A DNA stretch of 64,000 bases from NCBI GenBank assembly GCA_033439685.1, contig JAUEDM010000001.1:8804001-8868000 (forward strand). Direction: 5' to 3'. Shown here in pieces: positions 21,810 to 32,426 of the stretch (the stretch's first letter is position 1; the number at the start of each line of letters is the position of its first letter). Made by a program: the position numbers and the translations under genes. Source of the DNA: Apodospora peruviana (Eukaryota > Ascomycota > Sordariomycetes > Sordariales > Lasiosphaeriaceae). Below the pieces are notes generated by a model, which searched no databases, had not been told where the DNA came from, and saw only the letters and a list, made by a program, of their open reading frames with translations.

Positions 21810-22260
21810 ATGGATGCCATTGCCGGCACCGCCCCGGTCTCACAACAAGCCCACCCGGTCGACTGCATTATCGCCATCCTCGGTAAGGCAATCTTCAATT
21901 TACCCATCACTTCTACTGACACCGGAAAGGTGCCCCGGCATCCGGAAAAGGCACCCTCTGCAAGAAAGCCGCCTCCGACCTGCAATTCGCGCCCTTCGAA
22001 TTACACCATGTCTCGGTCGGCGACCTGCTCCGTGGCATGCCGTCCGGACCTGACATCAACGGCCACATCGCCGCCGGCACCGTGCTTCCCGGTGACGAGC
22101 TCGTGCCGATTCTTGCAGCCCACATCTCTGGTCTTTCGTCGCAAACTGAACGACCACGCACCAAGATTGTCCTGCTAGACGATTCCCGCGCAGCCTCGAG
22201 CAGGAAACGGTAGCCCGCACGGCGCTGGTGTCTTCTATTGTCATCCTGGGATTATCGGCC
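21810..22260 (+). pseudogene. Nucleoside-monophosphate kinase-like gene, broken
   Basis: Exon 1 (21810-21882) and exon 2 (from 21930) flank a 47-nt intron (GTAAGG...GGAAAG). The join builds a perfect P-loop: CIIAILG-GAPASGKGTLCKK. It continues HHVSVGDLLRGMPSG (the NMP-binding segment, compare HLSAGDLLR), PGDELVPILAAHI and KIVLLDD. These are hallmarks of adenylate/UMP-CMP kinases. Exactly at the expected DGFPR motif (about 22180) one base is missing: the frame ends at TAG, while the next frame continues FPRSLEQETVARTALVSS. About 40 bases after that segment ends, a decamer repeat array begins and kinase homology is lost, including the LID and C-terminal region. It lies 945 bases upstream of the viperin homologue and on the same strand. 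Confidence 0.6.
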
Positions 22261-22294
22261 CCACTCCCGCCAAGCCAATTAAGTCAAACGAGTC

Positions 22295-22384
22295 AAATCA
22301 ACGCAACGCAAATCAACGCAAATCAACGCAAATCAACGCAAATCAACGCAAATCAACACAAATCAACACAAATCAACGCAATTC
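22295..22384 (+). repeat. Decamer tandem repeat (AATCAACGCA)n
   Basis: About eight to nine copies of a 10-base unit, with A/G variants in two units (CAACACA against CAACGCA). Ten is not a multiple of three, so any reading frame cycles through all phases. It directly follows the last kinase-like sequence. Confidence 0.9.
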
Positions 22385-22394
22385 GATCAATTCA

Positions 22395-22760
22395 ATCCAA
22401 TTCTCCGCCATCTCATCAGCCGGCTCGCCGCTCCTGGCATTCAACGTGTTCATGTACATGGCCGACCACTGCTACGGCGACCTCGAGGCGTGCGTGAAGT
22501 CTGAAGGCTGCGACACGGATGACTACTTCAAGCCGATGGACAAGGCCATGGTTGATCTCGTTTCTGCTTTTCCACCGCCACCACCTCCACAGTCAGGTTT
22601 ATGTGGTCGACCCAGCCACAAATGATTTCGGTACAGAGCGGGAAGAGATCATGAACCTGAAGTATCTCATGGCCAAGGTTAGGGAGGAGGGGAAGCTGTC
22701 AGAAGTGCTGCACACTGGATTCTGTGGATTTGATGGGAGCTGCAACTGTCCCTTTCTCTT
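22395..22760 (+). pseudogene. Unrecognised coding remnant between kinase and viperin genes
   Basis: One frame reads LLAFNVFMYMADHCYGDLEA, then SEGCDTDDYFKPMDKAMVDL. After a possible short intron (GTTTCT...CCACAG), another frame reads VYVVDPATNDFGTEREEIMN and KYLMAKVREEGKLSEVLHTG. Composition is protein-like with four Cys in the first part. It could be the 3' remainder of the kinase-like gene displaced by the repeat, or an independent third gene. I do not recognise it. Confidence 0.3.
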
Positions 22761-23204
22761 CTCCATCAGCTCTCTGGCTTTGCCAGAGAGCCTTTTTTAT
22801 ATCTATGAATGGTGGCAGGCCGTGCATGTGTGTGGCAATCTTGCATGTCTGGTGTGGAACCACGTCGAATCCGCACTCGTCTGTTAGCAGCCGCGCGAAC
22901 TGTTTCTAGTGGACAGGCGAAGATGTCGCTTCCCTAGCAGATTTGTGAACGCAAGAGGCCTACTGTTTTTACTAATATTTAGCAAGAACCTAACCGTAAT
23001 CTTTTGTTATCACATGTTATATCCATTGTGAACCCCGCTTGCGGTCTGAACATTACTCGTGGTCATCCAAAGTTAAGAAATATCATCTCTTTCTCTGGTG
23101 TTTAAAAGCAAAGAAAATCATCGTAAAAAAAAAAAATAAAAATAAAAAAAAAGCATCAACTCTACCAAGCCGCAAAGCTTCAATACCAGGTCTCCAATCC
23201 CAGG
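22761..23204. other. Intergenic with A-rich tract
   Basis: No supported gene. An A-rich tract (A10, T, A4, T, A5, T, A9) lies at about 23124-23151, just upstream of the viperin start. Confidence 0.5.
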
Positions 23205-24262
23205 ATGGCGAACGGAATCATCACCTCCTTATTTGGCGCCATGGCACCATCGGAGCTGGCTATCTCCTTCGCCATGGCAGCAACCATCATCTACACGACT
23301 CTCCTCTTCATCCGCACCATCCTTCCACTCCTCAAGGACAGACCATCGATTCCGGTCTCAGTCAACTACTTCTTCACCCGCAAATGCAACAAAACCTGCG
23401 GCTTCTGCTTCCACACAGCCAAAACCTCTTATGTCCTCTCCCAGGACGAAGCCACCGCGGCCTGCGCCTCCTCCGCGACGCGGGGATGAAAAAGCTCAAC
23501 ATCGCCGGCGGCGAACCTTTTCTGTATCCCAAGTTCCTAGGGGCGATGGTACGCTTCTGCAAGGAGGACTTGCGGTTACCATCAGTCTCGATCGTGACCA
23601 ACGGCTCCAAGGTCACGCAGCGTTTCCTCGCTGAGCACGCTAAATACATCGACGTGCTGGCGGTATCGTGCGACTCGTTCAATGAACAAACCAACATCGC
23701 CATCGGCCGCGGCGATGGCGACAATGTTTCTCAACTATTCCGGATCCGGGACTGGTGTATGGAGTATAATATCAAGTTCAAGTTGAACACCGTTGTCAAT
23801 CGGTTGAATCAGGCCGAAGACATGAACGCGATGGTGAAGCAGTTGCAACCTTTCAGGTGGAAGGTGTTTCAGGTGCTTGTGGTCGGCGGGGAGAACGAAT
23901 CCGAGGACAGGCTGAGGGATGCGCGCGGGATGACGATCACGGATGAGGAATTTGAGGCATTTTGTGAGCGGCATAAAGGGATCAAAGCGATGATTCCGGA
24001 GAGTAATAGGGTTATGGCTTCAAGTTATTTGTTGGTAGACGAGTATATGCGTTTTATGGATAAGGGGAGCAACGAGAAGATGAAGGAATCTGATTCGATA
24101 CTGGATGTGGGTGTTGAGAAAGCCATGGTGAAGGTGAGATGGGACGAGGACGCTTTTTACGAACGGGGTGGCGTGTATAATTGGTCCAAAACGATCCCTG
24201 GCAAGGAGAAGAAGCCTGCCTGTGGGTCGGGGTTGGCTGCTGGCGGCGCTTTGGACTGGTAG
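23205..24262 (+). pseudogene. Fungal viperin (RSAD2-type radical SAM) homologue with one frameshift
   Basis: ATG 23205 encodes a hydrophobic N-terminal segment (residues 18-43, membrane anchor-like). SVNYFFTRKCNKTCGFCFHT follows, with the radical-SAM cluster motif C61-x3-C65-x2-C68, then AKTSYVLSQDEA. At 23454-23457 one base appears lost. The next frame continues RGLRLLRDAGMKKLNIAGGE, PSVSIVTNGSK, LAVSCDSFNEQTNIAIGRG, KLNTVVNR, RWKVFQVLVVGGEN, MIPESNRVMASSYLLVDEYM and SILDVGVEKAM. It stays open to TAG 24260-24262. Order and spacing match animal viperin throughout (about 352 aa against 361). Animal viperin converts CTP to the chain terminator ddhCTP. The C-terminal residues are LDW, the terminal signal that recruits the CIA iron-sulfur targeting complex. 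Conservation apart from the single indel suggests either very recent inactivation or a sequencing error. Confidence 0.85.
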
Positions 24263-25130
24263 TCATCCTGGGCCGAAAGGCAGGGTCCAGCACCATGACA
24301 TAAGATATGGTGAAAGCACAGTAGGATGTTCACGATGGATATTAATCCGCAACCACAACGCTGAGGCCGTCGAACCTTATGTGTAAGGTACCGACGCTGG
24401 CCTGAGCCAGGCGGAGTGAACTGGTGGGAATCCCGGATGATCACTGCAGTCCGCCCAGCGCATATCTAGTCACCAGTGCTTCCCTTTCAAACATTTTCAA
24501 GTTTTACATAAAGGCAGTGTATTCGAACTGTAGGAAAATGTAAATCCGGACTATAAGGCATCTGCATTATCAGTCTCTCTGGCTCAATACTACCCATCCC
24601 ACCATCACAAGGTACTGTGTACATATCAAACTACAACACGGCAACAGCATGTTAATCCTCAATATTATCATAAGACAACGGTCTCCCGCCTCATGTCAGA
24701 TAGGCACCCTTAGCCGCAAACAAACATTCTTATACTGGCCGGCTTCATGGTTCGCCCCTAAGGCTCCCCGTCGCTTTGGAAGGCGTAAAGCAGGCATGAA
24801 GCAGACCGAGCACAGTCCGATATTTGATACTTCTTCACTGCAGAGATTGGAGCCGCAACGTCTATTGGTCCTGCTGCTACATTACAAACTGACAACTCGT
24901 CACACTCTTCCTACAGTGGGCATAAGTATATGTTGCACCAAAACAGGGGTTCTGTAAGCTCCCTGGGCCCATATAAGAGCTCTCGGAGCTCCCTTTCTTG
25001 CTCGCCCTCTCTAGACCCACTCGAACTCCAAGCTCTGCTGAGTTGAAGCGCCCAGTGTTGGAGGGCTTCGTTGAGTGGGTGATGGCCGCAAAAACGCCCT
25101 GCTTCGGCTCGGCCTGGATAGCAAGAGCAC
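24263..25130. other. Intergenic, no supported gene
   Basis: No credible gene or RNA. It separates the viperin homologue from a repeat-rich stretch. Confidence 0.5.
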
Positions 25131-25640
25131 GGTCCGATGACGCCTACGCCATGTTATCCAGTTAATGTCAGGCCTCACGTTATGTGAGGAACATGAGGCT
25201 GAATCACTTAACTAGATTGCCTCTGTTGGGATGACAAGAACGGGGTTTCGTCCCCTCAACCCTCGTTATCCATCCAATATTACAACGTAGCTATATCCGT
25301 AGGTATGAAGATACGGCTCATTCACTTGCCCACAGTGATCCAGTCTGGATGACAGGAGTCATTTCCCGTCACGGCTTGGCTATATTATCCATTCAATTCA
25401 ACAACATGAAGCTATATCAAGCAACATGATGACCATTGATTCACCTGTATCGGCTCAGTACCCAGGGATACCAAGAACACGGTCCCGTGTCAACGCTATG
25501 TTCTCTGCTCAACGTCACGCATTAATGCTCCATCAATACAAAGGCCACATTCACCCTTATCGACTCAGTAAAGCCACCAAGAACACGGTTCTGTCACAAC
25601 GACGCCCAATCATCGATTCACCATCCCTCTTGAAGATATG
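25131..25640. repeat. Degenerate tandem repeats of roughly 110 bases
   Basis: Strings recur at intervals of about 110 bases: ACAAGAACGGGGTTTCGTC (25230), CCAAGAACACGGTCCCGTG (25468) and CCAAGAACACGGTTCTGTC (25575). TTATCCATYCAATWYWACAACRT followed by AGCTATATC recurs at about 25267 and 25385. Many differences are C/T or A/G. Unit borders are approximate. Confidence 0.5.
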
Positions 25641-25866
25641 TCCACGACCATCAAGCCCCGGGCTCTCTGCTCCCAGAACGTTTACAAAAGGAAAGAACAA
25701 AAGTCTCCCCAGCTCCAAAAAGGTTTCCAGCTCTTTCTCAACACCACACAGCCGGAACATCAAATTTGGATTCAAAGCAACCGCAACCCTGACAACAAAT
25801 ACCCGCCGACCCCCTACAGCTATCAAGCCAACAACGCAACCCGGGCAAGGGATAAAACCCACAAAT

Positions 25867-26145
25867 ATGTGCATAATCAAGCACTATGTCTGGTACTGCG
25901 ACCAGGGCGAAAACTGCCCCTATTTTGACCGGCGAACCCGCAGGCTGCGTAGGTGGGCCGAACTCTGGATCGAAAAGACGGCCACATGCTGTGGCCGACA
26001 TCCGACAAGCACCAGGTGCAGGGATTGTCCTTATGTGGTCGAAGGCGAAATTACCACGACCTACAAGGATGAGACGTGCGATTTCTGCTCGGGTCACAAA
26101 CCCTGGCCCACCGTCACGGAAATAGCACGAATCCATGGTCACTAG
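25867..26145 (+). CDS. Small cysteine-rich protein
   Basis: ATG 25867 gives 92 aa beginning MCIIKHYVWYCDQGENCPYF. It has Cys pairs in CCGRHPTSTRCRDC and ETCDFCSGHKPW, ten Cys in all, which could form zinc-binding or disulfide pairs; no signal peptide is visible. The same frame is open upstream to ATG 25426 (239 aa), but that part is Lys/Thr/Pro-rich, overlaps degenerate repeats and looks like leader sequence, so the inner start is preferred. Small proteins starting MCxI with this Cys layout are common and uncharacterised in ascomycetes. No function can be assigned. Confidence 0.5.
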   Translation: MCIIKHYVWYCDQGENCPYFDRRTRRLRRWAELWIEKTATCCGRHPTSTRCRDCPYVVEGEITTTYKDETCDFCSGHKPWPTVTEIARIHGH

Positions 26146-26860
26146 ATCAACCACGCTATCTACCTATCGGTGAGGATCTACCGACACTGGAAAGTTTAAG
26201 GGGTTTATAGTAAGCTAACTCACTTGGGAGATAGACAAATTGGGAATATGGGTAACGGTAGAGAAGCTTTTGGTAGCGCTGGAGATTGGGGATGTCGATA
26301 ATGGCATACTTTATTGGGAGAAGGCCAATTAGTTTTGGTGTTTTTTATGTTGTCATGCTTAGAATATCCTGGTAATATAAACGGTCTGCAAACAGCAGAT
26401 CGTATTAGCAACAACAAAGGCAGTTTATGCAATGTGATTGTGACCACCTATGTATCCCATGTTTCTCGTTTGCCCCAGCAGATACTTGGTTGGATACCTC
26501 TGCCGGGATTATAAACTTTAATGAGTTACTTTGTCAGGTCCTGACCTGGACAAAAGAACGCCTTTCATATCTTTAATACATACCTTAAGTTCCATTTTCT
26601 TGGAGAGATATTGCTGGATATTAAAACCTATTGCGTAAATCTTATGATGAATACTAGTTGGATTAAAATATACATTTCAGTGAATGAATTTCAAGTTATA
26701 TGGCAGGTACGAAGGTGCTTTTCCTGTCCAGTTTAAGGCTTGGCAAGTAACAACACCAAGGTATAAAGCCTGGCAGAGGTGTAGCACTACCCGCGTCACC
26801 CACTTCTTCTTCGCCAACACGAGGCTGTCAAGCCTCGTCAACCAGCAGTACAAAGATTTT
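26146..26860. other. Intergenic, AT-rich
   Basis: Convergent 3' ends of the Cys-rich gene and GDE1. No gene seen. Confidence 0.55.
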
Positions 26861-29800
26861 TCAATTCAACTCCGCCATCTCAGACAACGTCGTCGCAACC
26901 AACCCAACCCTGTCAGCAATGAAAATATCCACACCAGCCCGTACTTGAATCTATTCATTCGACATATTAGCAAAACCACCCCCTCAAACCCAAACACAAC
27001 AGAGATACATACCTCAACATTCCCCGGCTGGTTATTCAACGTCCCATAACTCGCACAAACCAGCCCCTTACCCTTCACGAACCCCACCAGCCTCGGACAC
27101 AGCAGCAAGACCTCACACGAGAATACCACACCCGCAAGGTCCCAGCGCTTGGCGAACTGAACCGCGACTTGCATGCTCGCGGCCCGGACCTCCATATCCG
27201 CCATGGGCACTTTCCCCGCATTGGTGATAAATAACACCGGGTACGTCTTCTGTTTCAGAGACAAGAGGATACAGATCTCCGGCGTGAAGGACGATAGCAT
27301 GATCTTACGATTGGGCGTAGCATACTTATGCATGGTCTCGAGCGCGACATCCACAAAGGTGTTGAGGTCTATGGCCACGGGCGCGACACCAGCGTCGTTG
27401 GCTTCGTGGAGACGTGGATATTTAATCTCAATATCCAACCCTATCTCCCCCGGCAGCCTCACCAAAATCTCCTTGAGGGTAGCAAAGCTGTCCTGGATGA
27501 TATTATCACCCCTCGTGTTGGGTTTATATCCTTTCAGCTTAACGTCAGCAGTAAGCTTCATCCTGTCCTGGATCTGTATAGCACCGTCCTCGAACTGCCG
27601 CCCCAGTGAGCGAGACCGTTGTCTTCCATTTCCCTTTCCGGCAGATACCTGTCCGAGGGTGGACAACGGATTCCCGTGCGGAGACTGGACGTTACTCGCG
27701 TAGAGATACTGTTCCAGCGTTAGGTCGTGAACGGGTACATCCGTGCCTGACTCGCTGAGGGAAAAGTCGTGATAAATGACGGCGTGGAGGTCGCGCGTGA
27801 TTTGGACGTCGAACTCGACGAAGGGAGCGCCGAGCTTGAATGCCGCCAAAAATGACTCGATTGTGTTTTCGCCTAGTTGGAGATGTTGGTGGGACGGCAG
27901 GTTCATGCCGAGGCCGCGGTGGCCGATCAGGAGTGGTGATTCGGACGGTTGGCGGACGAGATTGATGGGGAGAGGGGTTTGAAGATATGGAAACGGTTTC
28001 GCGACGAGGAAAGTAAATGTGACTGTTCCTATCATGGCCATATTCTCTTTTTCGAGGACCGGGATAGTCTGTTCCCTGATCAGACTCTGGCGGTTGGTTC
28101 CGAGCTGGTGGTTGTTGGCGTTGAGGAGCGCGGTTCCGCTGCCGACGAGGACTTCAGTCTCGGGCTGGTTTATACCCGACTTAATGATCTTGAACATCAG
28201 TCTTGGATCAGTAGGTGTGGACAGTGCAAAGATGAGCGGGTCATTGATCATGTCGCCTAATATAGGTAGGCGGATGCGGCGACGTTCTGATGTCGAGCCC
28301 GGTGCCGAGACTTCGAGGGTGTAGTACTGTTCTTCCCAGTACCGATGCATGTGGTTATCTGCTGAGGAAAAGCAATCGAGATCAATTGCGGGTACCTGCT
28401 TGTTCCTCTGGCTGCTGCCCAGGCTAGCAATGATGAAAGTCTTGTCCTTCCCGCAGTGAAGAGTCGGGAATATTGGACCGCTGGGGAATGGGTTTGCTGG
28501 TCCACAGATCATATCAAGTCCGTCCAGCGCCGGGAAGAGCTCTGCCACAGCTAAATGACCTCTGAAAGCTGCGTGCTCTTTGGCTGTCCAGCCAAGATGA
28601 TCGGTCATTTGCAGTTGATCTGGCGCGGCATATGCGAGAAGGGACCTGGCAACATCGTGATAGCCGTTTGCAGCTGCATAAAACAGCGGTATCCAGCCCC
28701 GTGATTTGTCGCGTATGTCGAGACACAAGGATCTGTCTTCGTTATTCAACCTGGAGAGGATGAGAACTGCGTAATCATCCCGTCCCAGCTGTGCGGCAAT
28801 ATGGAGGACGGTCTCGTCGCGGGCGGTTCGGATGAGATGGAGCCCCTTTGAACTGATATGGTCCATCAAGCTGTGCACGATTGCGTCGTTTTCGTTCCTC
28901 ATGGCAATGAGGAGTATTTCTCCCATGATCCGTTGGTTGTCCGATATGTTGTCGACAGAACTGCTGTCAGCTATCACCTTGAGCAGATGCTGCGCGGTTT
29001 CTTCGTGGAATTCGATAACGGCGAGATGGAGCGGTGTCATGCCGTCTTGCCCCGGCGATAATACCACTTCGACCGCCACAGGTTTGTCTCCAGTCCGCTC
29101 CATCAGAGCTATTATATTCCGGCAGAGCTCCACGAGGCCGTAGCGAGCAGCATAGTGCAGGGGAAGGTAGCCCCTATAATCCTTTTTATGCAAGATCGCG
29201 CACGGAGAGCCCTGGATATATTGACAAAGCTTTCGGCGGGCCTCCTTAGTACCTCGCACCAGCATGCTTCGAAGACCAATAGCAGTTATCACGAAAGATA
29301 GAATGTTCTGGTCCAAATGGGATGCGTCTGTTAATGCCGGCACGGCCCACGAAGATAACAGGCGCGAAACTGGTTCCGGTAGTTCGAGTATGACGGAGTA
29401 CTGCAGAAGTCTGCAAATTAAATTCCTGACACTCGGTCCCACGCTGTCCGTGTTCGAGATTCTTGGAACCAGTATTCCAGCCAGGGAGTCAACATCACCG
29501 TTGAGGAGTGCTTGTTCAAGATCCTTCTGATTAATGGAGTGATGGCGACAATGACTCTCAGTGAAGATGGATTGAATGATGATGGATTCCTTGACGGCTG
29601 GCTCGGGCAGAGCAAGCACTTTGGTGATGTCAGTCATCAGCCCCTCAACCCTTTGTAGGTGGGCAAACATGTATTCTCTCAGTTCTTTTTGCCCCCCATC
29701 TTCCCCTTGACTTTGCACTGGATCAGAGGCCAAGCTTCCCGCTTCAACTCGTCGATGAACCTTGGCAGCCAGCCGTTCAACAGCTTCAACGTGGGCAGTG

Positions 29801-30138
29801 TCAAACCATTGGAGTGCCTTCATTTGCCGGCGGTACTCGGTGTACGCAGCCAAGAGCAGCCTGAGCTCGGAATGCAAGACGCGATGAGCGTTCGGTATTG
29901 CATAGGGCTGTCCACCCAAGTGGAACAGCTCACACATCGTGTACTCTTCGTTGAACACCGGGGACTGTTCCGCAACAGAGGCCACGCGCAACCCAATGTT
30001 GTTCAAACTGAACGCCGAATCCTGGACTGAGTCTTGGGTGTCGGCGGTCTTGATGAGCCACTTTAGCCGATTGTAGTCGGCGTAGGATCGATCCCACTGC
30101 GGGATCATGTACCGGTAGAAGTCCAATCCGAATTTCAT
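26861..30138 (-). CDS. GDE1: Glycerophosphocholine phosphodiesterase (SPX-ankyrin-GDPD)
   Basis: Exon 1 (30138-27013) and exon 2 (26950-26861) are joined over a 62-nt intron (GTATGT, branch GCTAAT, GAATAG) and give 1071 aa. The N-terminal SPX domain (MKFGLDFYRYMIPQWDRSYA, to about residue 190) senses inositol pyrophosphates/phosphate status. Ankyrin repeats occupy about 340-575 (DYRGYLPLHYAARYG, DGMTPLHLAV, DETVLHIAAQLGRDD). The GDPD catalytic domain starts near 736: LLIGHRGLGMN (H740, R741), GENTIESF, FVEFDVQITRD (E775, D777) and VIYHDFS (H790). The second exon supplies the expected end, DIFIADRVGL. The enzyme hydrolyses glycerophosphocholine to choline and glycerol-3-phosphate in the cytosol and links phospholipid turnover to phosphate supply. 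All catalytic residues are present. ATG 30138 is chosen because SPX domains start at the very N-terminus. Confidence 0.95.
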
Positions 30139-30923
30139 GGTGGACTTGGAGATAGGAAGTGAGGTCGGCGACTCGTGAAAGAACAATGATAACGAAACTG
30201 GGATGTAAGGGGTTGGTTGGTCATGGATGTTCAAGCGCGGGAGGTACCCCAAGCGACTCCAACAGTGAGATATGTATGGTCATGCCTCAGGCAAACATGC
30301 AGCAGGGCGGCGGGCCACCGGCAACTGGCATTATGCACCTGTCATGTACTGCGACGTGAGTTTCATGGCGGTTAGCGGCTTCCACGACGCCCCACTGTAT
30401 TCAGCGGTGATATGGTGTACGGTGTAGGGACCTACGTACCGCATGAACGAAAGTCTCAGGCCAGAAATGACAGAATATTATGTCCCCACGTTAACCCCAA
30501 CCATCCGGTATCAATGGCCACGATAGCAATTGGGCTGAAGTAATTACGTCGTGAAACGAAAGATAATAAATAGGCTTAACTTACCCCATTCCACGGTAAA
30601 TAGTAGCCATCGAATACTTCACCCAACCCTGTAAGATGCTTGTCTGTGACATCTTATGCGATCGGCCGCTAGGGCTTGAGACGGTATTTACAAGGCATTA
30701 TCTGCTGCTTAAATAGGTATTTCCAGGATGGCTACCAGGTGCCCTGAAAAGTCACGAGCTGCGACCCTTGTAAGTACCCGATAGCTACTATTTACCGTGG
30801 AATGATGTATAATGATGAAGCGTGTATAAACTTCTCTCCTACTCCAGTCTAAGTCCATCAGCACCTGGTCTTGCGTACAATCTTTCCACCAATCTCCACT
30901 GCCTTTCCTCAATATTCTTTAAC
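30139..30923. other. Intergenic, contains an inverted repeat
   Basis: GDE1 promoter side. It carries the inverted repeat listed separately. No gene seen. Confidence 0.6.
30587..30804. repeat. Inverted repeat, 21-bp perfect outer arms
   Basis: CATTCCACGGTAAATAGTAG(C) at 30587-30607 is the exact reverse complement of 30784-30804. Pairing extends inward for about 13 more bases with only transition mismatches. The whole unit is about 218 bp, the size of a small MITE-like element. No coding capacity. Confidence 0.75.
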
Positions 30924-32426
30924 TTATTTCCCAGTTCCCCCCCCCTTAAGTAGCTGAGAAATCAAAAGCCTCCTCTCCTCGGCCAGCTCGCGAAGCGCAC
31001 TCGTGAGATCCTCCCTCAACTTCCGATTCTCCTCTCGCAGATCCTCGTTATCTTTCCTCAGCGCATCAACAACAGTACCATCTTGCTCCGGCTCTGCCGT
31101 CTGTCGCAGTCTCTTCCTCCAGCCGCTACTACTTGAACCCCTATCCAGGCCATGCTCCACGCCCTCAGTTGCAGAACCAGCACCATCATGAACGTCGCGA
31201 GTACGCTTGCTAGTACCCCGGAAAACAGCGGCCCCAATATTGCCAACCAACCTTTCCACGTCGGCAACGGCATCAGCAGATTTGATGGTACCGCTTGCGT
31301 CCTTCTCCATAACCAAGACTGCTCCGTCGTGATGTCTGAGCTTGAAATGGCGATCTCGGTTGTCTTTGCGCTCAAAGCCATCGACGTGGCGTCGGCAGCT
31401 GGACACAGGACACTTGAAGGGGAGGGTTCTCTCGTGTCTTTCTCGCTGGTGTCGTTTCAGGTCGCAAACGCGCAAGAATCGTTGATTTGGGCATTGGTCG
31501 CATGACAGATTGGGACCAAGGGTTGAGGCCTGCGTTGGGTTGCTTCGCTGTAAGCTGTATGCAGGTAAGTAGTGTTAACCATCATGCTACACTTGTTGAT
31601 CTCCGAGGATTGGATATTATTGGGGTTGCGGTGATAGTGACTTACTGCGCTGGCGGACTGGCATTTACATTTCCTGAAGGACCGTCGGCTTGCTGCTCGA
31701 CTGTTGCTCCAGCCAGAGCTGGCGCAATGGTTGGATAAACAGACGGTATTGGAGCTTGGTGGACTGGCATCGTTCTGACGATTGGATGATCGGACGCTTC
31801 CTCTGCAAGATCCACGCCGTGGGAGTTGGCGGTGCTGCCTCCGTGAACAGTCATCTCCAACGGACCTGGCAAGATGTTCAAGTGGTTCGAAAGGAACCCA
31901 GTCGTTGAAGTTGCTTCTTCGTCCAACAGGAGATTTGTCGTGTCAATGTTGCCAGGCCATTGGAAATCATAACAGGTCTGCGGAGACCTATGATATTCGG
32001 ATAGGTCTGTCCCAAAGGTTGAGAGGAAATGGTTGGTAAAGTCATCATCGGCGGGTGCTCCAGCCGCTATCCACATGCCCAAGTCAAAATTGTCTTCTCA
32101 GTGTGTTAGTGAAAGGTATCTGCGACAAAGCAAAGGGTATCTTTACCTAAATCGACAGAGGCGACTGGCGATTCGACGGCGAATCTCCAAAACACACCCC
32201 AAAGCACCATCAACGCGGTCGGAATATACCATGGCATTGACATCGAGGCGCCTTTGCATCGTTTTCTCCGAAGCTTGTTCCAGCGATCACCAGCTAGGAA
32301 GTAAAGGACAATGTTCCCCTCCAGACAATAATAGACCAGAATCCAGCACGCATTCCGTAGAATAGTAAAGTCTGCACTTGGCAGAACAGTTCTCAGGTTG
32401 AGACTGAACAAATCAAAATCAGACAT
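30924..32426 (-). CDS. C2H2 zinc-finger regulator with coiled coil
   Basis: Three exons, 32426-32147, 32093-31646 and 31554-30924, total 1359 nt and give 452 aa. Introns: GTAAAG...GAGAAG with branch ACTAAC, and GTAAGT...CATACAG. The second join completes a C2H2 finger: CDQCPNQRFLRVCDLKRHQR followed by H. A second unit follows (CPVSSCRRHVDGFERKDNRD, then HFKLRHH). The C-terminus is a leucine-rich coiled coil (LRKDNEDLREENRKLREDL), suggesting a dimeric DNA-binding transcription factor. The N-terminal exon encodes a hydrophobic stretch (NACWILVYYCLEGNIVLYFL) unusual for a nuclear protein, so ATG 32426 is the least certain element and translation may begin elsewhere. The middle exon is acidic and probably activating. 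Confidence 0.7.

Noticed and set aside
22295..22384. CRISPR-like array
   Set aside because: Units are contiguous 10-mers without unique spacers, in a eukaryotic context; it is a simple tandem repeat.
23205..23490. An intron explaining the viperin frame change
   Set aside because: Both flanks of the break align continuously with viperin (SYVLSQDEA then RGLRLL), leaving no room for an intron of even 40 nt.
20743..24262. A secondary-metabolite cluster around the radical SAM gene
   Set aside because: No polyketide synthase, NRPS, terpene cyclase, P450 or transporter is present nearby.
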